Shown here piece by piece: positions 25,501 through 37,500 of a stretch of DNA of 64,000 nucleotides; the first letter of the stretch is position 1; the number at the start of each line of letters is the position of its first letter. The notes under the pieces were generated by a model. It worked only from the letters and a program-made list of their open reading frames with translations. It did not search any database and was not told the origin of the DNA. The DNA lies in assembly GCA_004794785.1 (NCBI GenBank), contig SJOL01006399.1, positions 262,712 to 326,711 of the forward strand. Reading direction: 5' to 3'. Source of the DNA: Opisthorchis felineus. Taxonomy: Eukaryota; Platyhelminthes; Trematoda; Opisthorchiida; Opisthorchiidae. Both the position numbers and the translations under genes were made by a program.

Positions 25501-28500
25501 AGAAGGTGATAAAGTCCTGGTGAACGGTTTGACGACCTCACTGCTCCCCGATCGCCATTTCAGTCTTCAAAAATGGCAGAATAACATCATGCAGAACGCA
25601 CCGCGGCATCAACCTGATGGCCTTGCCATCCAAGTTTGTTCTCGCATTATTTTCGTGCAGGCTGATCGATTGTCCATAGAGACAGGTTCGTGAGAATCAA
25701 GCTGCGTTTTGCCTGGCCGGGGATCCATGGACCATATCTTTAACTTGAGGCAGGTTCTTCTACAGTGCCACTCTTTCAAAATGTCCCACGTTGGACGTTT
25801 TTCTTAGTCTGAAAGCTGCTTTTGATTCTGTTTATCTTCAGGAACTTTGGCGATGTATGCGAACCTTTGTGGACGGGTGCGAGTATACCACATGCTTTCG
25901 CCTGAGTTCTTCACGTCCGGTGGTGTAAGAAAAGGCTGTCCTCTCTCGACTCCCCTCTTTAATTTTTTATTGATGTACTGCTTCAAATTTCTCTACCTGC
26001 TTCTATAAACTCGAGGTTCAAAATGCTGTCGGGACGTTCGCCCGACAGACATTAAGTATGCGGACGATATAGCCCTACTTGGTTCAGATTCTTCAAAAAT
26101 GCATCCATTTGAAATAACCTGAATAATTCTGCCGCACGGTTTGGTGTGCACTTTACACTTACAAGGTGTAAAGTGCTGCTACAAGACTGGATGGGATTGA
26201 ACCTAAACCTCATGTTTGCAGACCAGCCAATCGATGTGGTAGACAAATTGTTAAGTGGAATTCCACACCGATACCGCTGAACCGCTCGCAATTAGGCGCT
26301 GCTAAGTCCATGAAGCCTGTCTCGCACAAGATTGGTGAAAAGTTCGTTCCGCTTGCCGGCCCGGCATCAAGGCGAGTCTGACTGGTCGAAAGCCTGGAGC
26401 CAACAGCCAATCATGACCCAGTGCTAGCCGAATGCCGGTTGCCAATGGTGCATCCGGAAGGCGTCAGAAATTCCAGAATGTCGCAGCACACTTTATATAC
26501 GACGCGCTGTACAAGTGTTCTTGACTTGGTTTTGGGCGTTAATGTACGTTGTGCACCTATGGTGGTTGTTTTTGACGGGAACGCTAGCTTGAGAGGTTCA
26601 GACCGAGAACTAAGCTGCGGAAAATACCGTTATTACACAAATTTGTTTACCTGGACACTTGTATAAGTTCTGGTGGGCTTGCTGGAGACGAGATTACTCG
26701 TCGCGTCGAGAAGACCGGGGCAGCTTTTTCCAAGCTTCGACACCTATGGCGCCCATTTGACGTCTGTTGTCTGTCGAGAGCAGAGTATACTCTCCGGTAA
26801 TACAACGCCTACCGCTTTGAGTCAGAAACGTTGCCTCTTCTCGCGGAGAGAGACCATCGGTGTCTCAGAAGCATTGGTTGGTTCTGGTGGAAACGTCAGC
26901 TTTGTACTGCTGAAGTAGGCCGGATGGCTTTAGGATAGAGGATCTCTCCTACGATAAATGAATTACTCTCGCGTCAGAGGTTACGCTTGTTTAGGACGTG
27001 TACTCCGCATGCCAGAGGACCATCAGCCTCGCAGGTATCTTTTCGCCCCTCCTTGTGACGAGTGGAAGCGACCGAGAGGTGGTGGCTCAAGTGGTTAGAG
27101 CGCGAATCTACTGACCGGTAGGTCCGTGGTTCGAACCCGACCTCTGCCTCTCGACTTCCCCTGTCTAGGCTTGGGCAACCTGACAGTATCCCAGCCCTCG
27201 TGCTTCCTTCCGATGGCATGGCAGCTAGGCACCGAAAAGGTACTACAGCTGGACGATTTTTTTCATGTCAAACAAGAATGGGTACATTGATCAGTCAACA
27301 TAGTCCGGTCGACAGCGGCCGACTTCCTTTGTTTGGGCCGCGGGACTCAACTCACCAGTGGATAATGAAATTGGCAGAAATGACCCAATCACCTAGTCGG
27401 TGGTGCCCGTGCATCAGAACTATCGTCTTCGATGCGTAGCCACTCAGTTCCCGAACTAACTGAATGTGGTATCGCGTCTGGTGGTTTGGCTGTATCTCTC
27501 ATGCTATCCCATTTTTCAGTGACGTAAACTGCAGCGGGTAGAACCAACGCACCTTTGGTAAATGGTTTATTGCCGATAAACTCTTTTATCTAGGTGTTTG
27601 AGCCTACGAACTTTTGGGTGGTATTGTTTTCTACTGTTGCTAATGTGTACTCCAGTAATGGGCTATACGAAAGGTGTGTTGATGATGGTGACGGAAAAAT
27701 CTCAGGCGGAATTTTGTTAACAATGGTGTGCCTGAGTGAAAAGCATTTCTCTTTCGAACTGTCATATTTAAGTTGTCGGTGGTGTGCGTTGTCACTTATA
27801 GACACGTGGATCTCTCCGAGTTCTATTGTCATTGGCAATTCTTTTGTTTTTTCTGTCGACCGACTGTTTAACTCCCCTTGAAATCAACAGGTTGAACGGC
27901 GAGTGATGCAGCTGCTGCAGCGGGATTCGTTTCAGCGTGCCGACGATATCACTCTTGTTTTGCAAGTTATGGTACAAGAATGTCTTACCAGATACACCCG
28001 CATGGAGTTGCTCAAACGGTTAGCGGCTACTCATTCAGATGCTTGCTTGAAACTCTTTCGCCAGTACAATGGACTGGACATGTTGGCAGCATTCATGTGT
28101 GATTCACATGTGGACGATTGGGAGTTGAAACGACAAGTAAGTAATCATAAATGTCAGTAGAAAGTTTGGGGTCCTCACTTTACGCAATGATGTGTGCACC
28201 TTGAATCCCCTGTTTCTATTTTTGTGTAGATTCTTCTTTGCCTCGATCACATACCGGTGTCTGAACAAAAGCAAGTACAGTCCAACTCCCGTCTGATGGA
28301 TATTGTTGCTCAGTGGGCGGTTGATCCACATTACTGTCGTCCTCGTTGCTCTTCACCCGGAGACGCGCAAACTGCACATAATGGCTCCAACACGACGGGC
28401 AATCGACGGAATGGCGATGATGCTGAACACAGTATCCTTTCAGGAGACAGTCGTCATCTGGTCGTTGAAATGGAAAGGATAGGTTTCCCAGCACCAGCCA

Positions 28501-31500
28501 CTCCAGTCGGAAACCTCACGATGTCACAACAAGTTGGAGGTATTCCTACTAGACAAGACGAGATTTCCTTTATTCGCCTTTGTTGGTAAATTTTCATATG
28601 AACGTTTTGAAGGATTTTTGAAGGACCTACCAATGCGAATATATGCAGAAAATATGGACTGGGTCGGTTGAACATTTTGCACTACACCTCCTGACATTTA
28701 TGGTTATCACTGACGGCAGTACCAGTGTGTGAATGCTCATTCTCGACTGTCATACAGCCATGTCCATTTAGATGAAGCCATATGATAAAGGGGTGAGATG
28801 GCTCAAGTGGTTAGAGCACGAATTTACTGACCGGAAGGTCCGTGGTTCGAATCCGACCTCTGCATCTCGACTTCCCCTGTCTAGGCTTGAGCAACCTGAC
28901 AGTATCCTAGCCCTCGTGCTTCCTTCCGGTGGCATGGCAGCTAGGCACAGGAAGGGTGTTACAACTGAACGATTTTTTTATGTGATAAAAGTAGCAACAA
29001 ATGGTGGGCGGGTTACATACATCCTATGTGCTTCCGCCTCCAAATGTTCACAGAGAAAATCCAGTTAGAAAGTGTTAGCACAAATGCCGTCCACATCGGT
29101 TAGTGGCCATATTTTACAACGTCCTCACGGGGAGGATCCCATGAACCCCCTCGAAGACAGGTATTGTCGATGGCACCCAGACTTCATATTTCTCCTTCCT
29201 CTGGGTCACGCCACAATACTCGCCCCCTAGGTTTGCCTCACTCCCAATATAGCGTGGTTGATGGATTTCCTCTTTTATCCTATCTCCAGTACACATCACA
29301 TTCTCGTGCAACCTAAAATGGAAGGCTGTTAATGCAGTGCATAGCCTTCGATTGTTGAGTCACATAGGGGTTCTGTGGCTTGGATGACAACACCTCTTCA
29401 CAACATCGTAGGCCGTCCACCACCGTTGTTATTACCGAGTAGTTCCGGCGATAAAGTTGCTGGAGCATCCATTTTTCCTCTTATCCTCACCAATCGTGGT
29501 TGGTATGGAATCATCTTCAGTTGTCGTGAAGATACTGGACCTTATCGTGTTGTAATGGATTGCGCACCCCAACCACCCAATGAGCCACAGTGGGGGATAC
29601 AACATCTACAGAGTATCCTACCAGGTTAGTCATTGTATGGGGTTCGAACAAATAAGGACTCTGGATTTTTGGTCAGAACAAGTTTGAAGTCTTCCTTAAA
29701 AAATAGGTCACTCTGGTAGTATTACGCTGACTCCGGCTCCTTTGAGGTCACACTTTCGAGCCGAGGACTTGTGGAACCTTAATCGTCCTGGTGTCCAGGA
29801 GGAAACCAGTAGATCCACACGTTTGATCATCAATGTCTTTGCAAGCTAGCTGGCTGCAGCATGCTCGCAACGAATCGGTGCGTAAGCTGATATTCGATGG
29901 TTTATCGGAATCACTAAAGATGGCGTGTGTTGTTTACTAACGAAGGCATTGTTTCATTCTGATTCCATGGCGACAAACCATTGTAGGAGGACATGGCGTG
30001 ACATGGGATCGCGAAATGAAAGCAGCTTTTGGATTTTCGCGCTTTCGTAGCTGGATCATATGTGATTCTTTTTGCACGTGTGTAGAAACTACAGGACGTG
30101 GCACGCAACCAGCCCCAGTGGCGAAATTGCTGTCACTTCCTGGTTGGACTGCCTAGCTGATGTTTGCCGTATGGCGGGCTGGGTTGAGGTTAGCAATGGA
30201 CGTTGGATCAATTTCACCGATGGCATTTTGGTCCGGCGTGGCCCCCCCGATTCGTTTATCTCGTTGCTGTTCAAAGCAGTGGGCATGTTCTTGAAGGTTT
30301 TCCATAGAGTCATAAGGCTGTGTGTGCTGAGTTCCACACTTCTTCGCCTTGTTCGCACACTACTAGAAAATTCTTTTGTCGTCGTTATATTGCAGTTAAC
30401 CGCCAGTATTTACTATTGGTATGTTGCTGTCAATGGCGCTGATGTTTGTTCCTCGTTCCGCGGTTGATGGATTCTATCAGAAACAGGCAATGATTTTTTT
30501 GGGTTCGCCTTGAATATATTGACATGTGAGGTCAGGTTTACGATTCGTGAGGGCTTTGTCCTACTATCTCACGTCTCGTTCAAAAACTTCTAATTGGACT
30601 TTCTATACATTTCTGCTACCCATTCAGCTGCGCCTTGGACTAGACGTTTGCGAACTAACTGCCATGCTTGGTGAATAGATAAACCTTCTGCCCACTTTTT
30701 CCGTGTTTCAGAGCAGCCCTCAACTCATTTGTTGTTTCATAGACTGCTACTCTTCCACAATCGGCATATTATTACATTTAACGGTCCCTCGTCACCGAAG
30801 AATCGATCAGACCCATGAGAATTCCGGATTTGGTGTTCACTAAAAGCTGACTGTTGTTCCGTTGCGTGAGTATTTTTTACTTGCGAGTGATCACTCCTGG
30901 TAACAGGAAACATACTAGAAACTGAGGACAAAAAGTGCAAAACTCCATGACTCAGACCCATTGAGTGCTTGCGCTAAAACTAATCAGTCGAAATATAACA
31001 CTGATAACTGATTTATAGTCCTATTGAACTGGTTGTCCTAAATACGGCTGCTTTCGAGGAGGAGATTAGTTGGGTTAAATAGATTAGTTTCATCGAAATT
31101 GTGTTACACAATTCAGCATATCCGTTGAGGTTTTCATCAGCTACCTTCCTATGCACACCCTGATACCTTCGTTCGAAGTTTCCAACACCGTTCACGTTGG
31201 GGCTTACATCGTATAAGACATTCAGTTACCTTTTTTCACAACTAACAAAGACGGTAGTGGACTGTGGTCTACATCTCGTCACACTACCGATCTGTCACAC
31301 CGCTACTCGACCGCGCATTGACATCGCCTCGATTGTGAAACATTTGCAGCCGAATTCTCTAGCTCAGCCAACATATCGAACACCGACTATTCGCCCAGTC
31401 TTTGCGAGACAACCTTTGCGAATCCCTTTAACAGGTGGTCTCTCTTCCCCTGTAGGTCACGTACGTGGACACTAAGATGCACTCGATTGTTGAAAATAAT

Positions 31501-34500
31501 TGGCGTAGAGTGGTACACTAAAGTCGACTGAATCTACGAATTATCGACTCATCGGTTTATTTTTCCAACTTCATATTGAAGAGTATATTCCTGAAAATGG
31601 TTCTGTTGGAGGCACTTCTCCCGTCCAGCTGATTATTGGAGGCGTTTTCGACTCCTACCCCTCAACACCCGGATCCACACAATCGTCTGTTCTTAGCCAG
31701 GTAACCACGCAGTCGTCCTCATTGACTGCTTGCGATGTACGCGCAAGCTCCAACTTATCGTCTGGTCCTTCGGTTTCGGGGGCCAACGGTGAGGTGGTTT
31801 TAGGTTCCGCATATGTGGATGTGGAAACCGGTGAGGTCGAGCCACCAGTTTTACCGAACAGCGCTTCCAATTCCAAAGAAACCGCCTCGCTGCCGGCTGA
31901 AGCCGAATGGATTCGGGAAATCCGGCAACTGGCGTTACAGCTTATCGAAAAATGGTCGAAGTTGCCGGTGAGTCAACTGCCAATGCTTTTTATCGTTCAT
32001 CGTTCGATTGTTTCGTGGCCTATTTCATACTTTCGTAGTTAAGGCTGTATGACAATTCCCTGGACGATAGGACTTCATTGAGAAGGGGGGTTTCTTGGCC
32101 TCTTGGCCGACAGTTTTTCTGTCCGCAGCTGCTCATAGATCGTGAACCAAACACGTTCACTTGACCCGTCAGCCTCTGGATTCCGTAAATGAAGGATGAG
32201 CCTCGCTGTATCCTGTCTAAGTGCAATTTGGTCACACTGCTGATCAGCCGCTCGTGGTCGAACGATCAAGTGTTGAAACTACTACCCAGGAGTTCGTGGA
32301 TTCGGAGTCTTGTGAGATGCGCACTGCTGATGATTCCATTAGAATGAAACAGGTTCACAGTACTTGTCGGCTTTTCAGCATGAAATGGCTTCCCCTATGG
32401 AACGAAAAATCTCATGAGGCCTTTTTGTTCCATACTGTGACTTATCATATGGTCGTGAAGGACTAGGTCCTTTGAGTTTTGGGTTGCTGGTTTCAGGCCA
32501 TTATCCTTCCACCGCACGCTCGCAACCACTTTGCACAGCTAATAGATTTTAGTAAGTGTAACTATTGGCCTGACCAGCCGTATGTTCTGACACTTTCGTA
32601 ATGCGTTCGGATGTTTTACGCACACAAAGCCTGTGAACAAGCCCTCTTGCGGCATTTCGGCCTCGGGGGTCGTAAATTGCTCAACAGAGCACTTGGGGAT
32701 TTACCGCTTTTTACCGATCTGTACATGATCTGATGTTTTCTTGCTTTGATGGGTCTGCACACCATCATCATAAACTTGTTCCATCGCTCACTAACTCATC
32801 TTTTGGCGTTATGGTTGCACCTCATCGTCCTATCAACAGAAAGAAAACTACCGAATTCCCCGGACGGAGCGGCAGGAGACTGAAAAAGAACTACATTTTC
32901 TAAACCGTACGGGTTCCTCTCTTGTATCTTGGGGCCACAATGGTAAGTTTTTGATGGGCATGTAGTCAGACATTCTTATGGTGCGCCGTTTGATCGTTAG
33001 CCTCGATATATACTTTGGAAAGTCTTGTGATTTACTCATCCGTTTTCTGGATCTAATATACTCACATCCCTCTGCTAGACTTGGTAACGATTGGCTCCTT
33101 TAGAACTGTCAAAAGCCCACATTGTGTTGATAGTTCGACGAGCCTGAAAAGGCTCAATGGCTGAACATTGAGTGGTCTTGTCATCTTCAGTTCAAACCTT
33201 CGGATTCAGGTTCTTCCGTAATTTACCTAAACATCTGCGACCATCGACTTACCAACCAAACGTGTTGCCGGGTTGAAAGTGATTTAATTTGTCGGCTTCC
33301 CCGACGAAAACCTACCACCGTGCTCTGTTGGTCGGGTTTGGGTGCCGCAGTGATCATGTGGGCTATATTGGCTGGAACTCCGTTCAACAAGGTGAAACCA
33401 GAGGTCCAAAAGGGTGCAGCCAGACGAAGAGCTATGAGACTCTGTACTGCGAATAATCATAATAGGAGACGGTCTGGAGGTAAAGTCGTGTTGATTTCTG
33501 CAGTAGGAGTGCGAAGACAGTAATTAGTTACTCTAGGTCACACGAGGAAATACGGGTTAGAGACGACTGATCCTAGTAACCATATACTTCGATCGCTCAA
33601 CGGTTGACCGTCACGACAAGTGAATTATCCAATACAAAGATGCGACTCCAGACGCATCGGCTGTTCGCAATAACATCAAGAGTCCTATTCCCTGCGCCCT
33701 CAACTAAGCCAAACTGATCAGACTATTGGCTTAGAACACGGTCCTCTAAAAAAAACCGTAGTACCCGCTACCATTTGGGTCAGAATTGAACCAGAGGCTA
33801 CGACTGGAGTACCGGAACAAACCCTACATCGCCTTGCTGCCTTATGGTTAAACTTTCAAGTCAAAAGCTCAAGGTGCGGTAACTCAACTAAACTCTGTTT
33901 CTCCGCCTGGGCAACCGGGAAGTAATGTTCGCCCTTGCAGCTCTTCCGTCACCGGCCATCACCCACACTTCCTCCCCAGCCATCCAGTGATGCATTGCGT
34001 TAAGCATTGTCCCATGTCTAAGAAATTAACCGAAATGATCAGTTACTTATCAGAAGGTCTGATCCACTTTACAGCTTTCAGTATCCGTACTCACTGACAA
34101 ATTGAGCAACAGGCACCTCTTACTGAAACCATACTTCCCTTTTCTGTGAATGTATGTTGTTTCTCTCAAACACACATACAAGACCCCACTTCGGTCGTGC
34201 ATCTCAAGCCACTTAGGGCGAGCTTAGATATTTCACTTTTCATTCTTCGGCTATCTGGTGGTCCTGACGCGATCACCTGTTGTATGTACGGTGTGGGAGT
34301 TGCACTCATCTTCAAGGCCGAAATTACTTTACTGGACTGGATCCTAGTACACAGTCGTCTTTGCACCGTACGGTTGTTTGCTTCAACTGGGATCAATGCA
34401 GGTCGATGGGATAAACGGTCCATTTGCCGCGTCGACAGACTGCGGCTGCGGAAGGTGGTGGGTTTTATCGAAGTCTCCCACAATTGTGTCCCAAGTTGGA

Positions 34501-37500
34501 TGACTAGTCCAGAAAAAAGCACAGATGGGTGGTACATTTGGGGGTCGATGTTCAACATATGGATCGTGTGAAGTGACCTTTTCCGTTGCGTGCTGAGTAT
34601 TACTTGTTCCCGGTCAATACAAACCTTCAGGAAAAGCGCTCACAGTGAGTTTCTCGGAGGCTACCAACCGGAAGCCAGTCATGGACTCATTTGGATCATG
34701 CGGTTGTTGTTACCGACTGAGAGCCTAAATAAAAGATGGTCGTCTCTTCTGGGGTGCGCAGCTTGACTCCGATCATGTCACTGTGCGTGCTTGGTTATCA
34801 GTTCTCCGTTTTTCAGGATTAAGCATGCCGAAGCTGAACAGTCCCTTGACTTCAGCGAGTTTCATTATCTTAACGAAATCGAGTTGATCTGGCTGGGAAG
34901 GAACCGAAAACGCACAGTTACGCTGATAACGAATATCGGTTAGAGCATGAATGGAATTGAGTGAAAGTAGCAATGCTCACCTTTTTGGACTGCCCGTTTA
35001 AGCCATCCGACTAATCGTAATGGGCGCTTGATATCATCGAGATGACCAGGTCTTATCGCTGCCCGAAAAATCACACCGGCAACTGCTGCACTTGAATCCC
35101 TCAAACACCGGATACTCTGGACCATAAAAAAGGTAGACAAGGCTGGTGTACGGTAGAGTTTCGCCGCAGGAAATACCAGCGGTCTCTTTTGGCTGAATTG
35201 ACCAACTGGCGAAAAGAAGACAGGTGTCAGCGAAACTATTTGCGAAAAATTTATTCGCAGAATCATCGTATTCAAGCTACGACACTTGAAAGAGCAACTC
35301 AGCTAACCTCTTTCAACATAACCTCTGGGGAACCCGACAAATGTAAATTAGACGTGAACACCAACCCATCCTGCTTACCCTGGGATGGGTTCTCGAACAG
35401 CGGCACACTTTCGTAAGTTCAGTGATAGTCGCTTATGTCGAGCTAATTGGTACTGTTTACTCTTGATCTTCAGAGCCCATGACGATGCCTGGCAATCAGG
35501 GCATCGTCATGGGTAGTTGTTTAGTAGTTTTTTATGCTTACGGTCAGTAAGCGAAACTCGCACATTTACTGGTGAACAGTTGGGCGCGCTGTCTGTTCCA
35601 GAACCAAGACCGGCTCTGATGGGTGGAAGATGTGGACCCAACAGTCAATCGTATTTCAATATCCACGGCGCCAGTAGCCGGTGGTGTATTTGGAAAGCGC
35701 TCGATTTCTCGTATTTAAGATACAATGTGCTGTGCATGCTTTTCGGACTTGTCTATGGCCTTCGCTGCACTCGACATGCCTCTGGCGGTTGTTCTACTGC
35801 AAAGCTTGTTTGGGTCCGGCTGATAATTGGGCAGGGGCTTTGCCGTTATTTCACCTGATTGATGATAGCATCAGTATTGACCACCAGGAGCTCATTGCCA
35901 AGCAGCTGTGGGCAGTTTTTACAAGAGTCCCTTGTGTGGAGGATAACAGAAAGACAACGGGAAGGACCTGATGGTTTGTGTACTTTCAGCTTAACAATTT
36001 GTCCATCACTTTGGAGTCTATCACTTGGCCTGCATCAGTTCTCCTCAGAAACTTTCACCGAATATTACTCACCTTGTTTATATTCAACAAAAGTGCATTC
36101 AGACGCCTGATACGCGCTTCACGTATGCGTCAAAAGTCTACTCTGATTCTGTTTGTGAGGTGCATGATCTTACGTCGTAACCAGCTGGTGTGCGAGCGTT
36201 ATCTTCGTTCGCTTTGCGAACGTTGGTAGTCTTTAGGGCTTTATTTAAATTGACCGACACGAAGCCATGTGCTGTCCACTTACCTTTAGTAACAGGCTTA
36301 ATGTGATGTTCAACTCGAACAGTTGACCTGAGACCTTAGTTTCTTGCTACTCTCTTAAGTTGTCACATAACACCTGCTCCTCAACCCTAATTCGTTGCCA
36401 GTTGACCTAGCCCCTACAAACTCCTCGCAACTAATGGAATCTCTTTGTGCCATGTTCGCACGAGATGGCTGACCAACCACTGTGGTCTATCCATGAATAA
36501 AAACAGTTGTTCTGCACTTGACAGCCATGTAACCCGAAGGAAGCGTGATACTTATTTCTCGAAACAGTACGCCAGTGAAACTAAAGCACGTTTGCTGATT
36601 TGACACTGCACCTTAAATTTGACATGCAACGAGCACGAGAATCATTGCTCCAATGACTGCTTCTCAGTGTACCATTTCACTTCGTTTGTATTCACTGTAT
36701 CATGTAGTTCATTTATTTCATCTGCCGTCTATTCACCCGTCTGTTTTTTATAGATGAAACTGACCATTCAGTTAATTCATGGGGGCAGTCCAATAACAAG
36801 AAGTTCTCAAGTTCTCGGTGAGTGGCACTTTTGATCCAGCAGTTTTTGGTGCGCTTTACTAGAGCCGTACATCTATAGGGTACGTCATTTTTATTCTTCA
36901 ATTTATAGTGACATGTTTTTATTACATCAGATCCAGACGCAGTACCGAGAATCCAAGTTGCACTCTGTCCTCGCTTTCTACCGAAATAAACACCCACAAG
37001 TTGACAAAGACAGAGAGGCGTAAACTGTTTGAAGCGCAAGTGTGTGCAGCCGCATCGAAAACGGACGACTCCACCCCAGATCCGCCTCAGCCGTCAGCCG
37101 TTGGGCCTGATAACTTTGATGAAGTTGAAACTCTGCGTCAAGTGAGTTCTAGTGGACATTGGGCCTCAGATAGGCTGCTTTGACCTTTTGGGGTTCTTAA
37201 TCTTGAATTCCGGCTGAATGTGCTGTACCACACCGCCTCATCTCCCAGTTGGCATGATATTCGAGACACGTTGTACAGACGTAATCGTAAGGTTTTTTAA
37301 GAGTTGTGGAAGAGTTTTCAGAATCCATATGAGTGATTTGTTACGTCTATGTCAAGTTTATTTGTTTGAATGCTACTCCCAAGGTGAAATCCCTGGTTTT
37401 CGATTGGCTACTGGGGCTTTGCCGTCCGCGTCTCCTCATGGCAGCTCAACCTGAACATAGACTACCGTGTGTTCTTATCATCTATGGTATGGCGTATATT

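Noticed and set aside
27083..27150. tRNA gene (A and B boxes at 27.08, 28.80 and 46.00 kb)
   Set aside because: The boxes are good but the flanks do not form an acceptor stem, and each is followed by the same non-tRNA core and tail. They are SINE heads.
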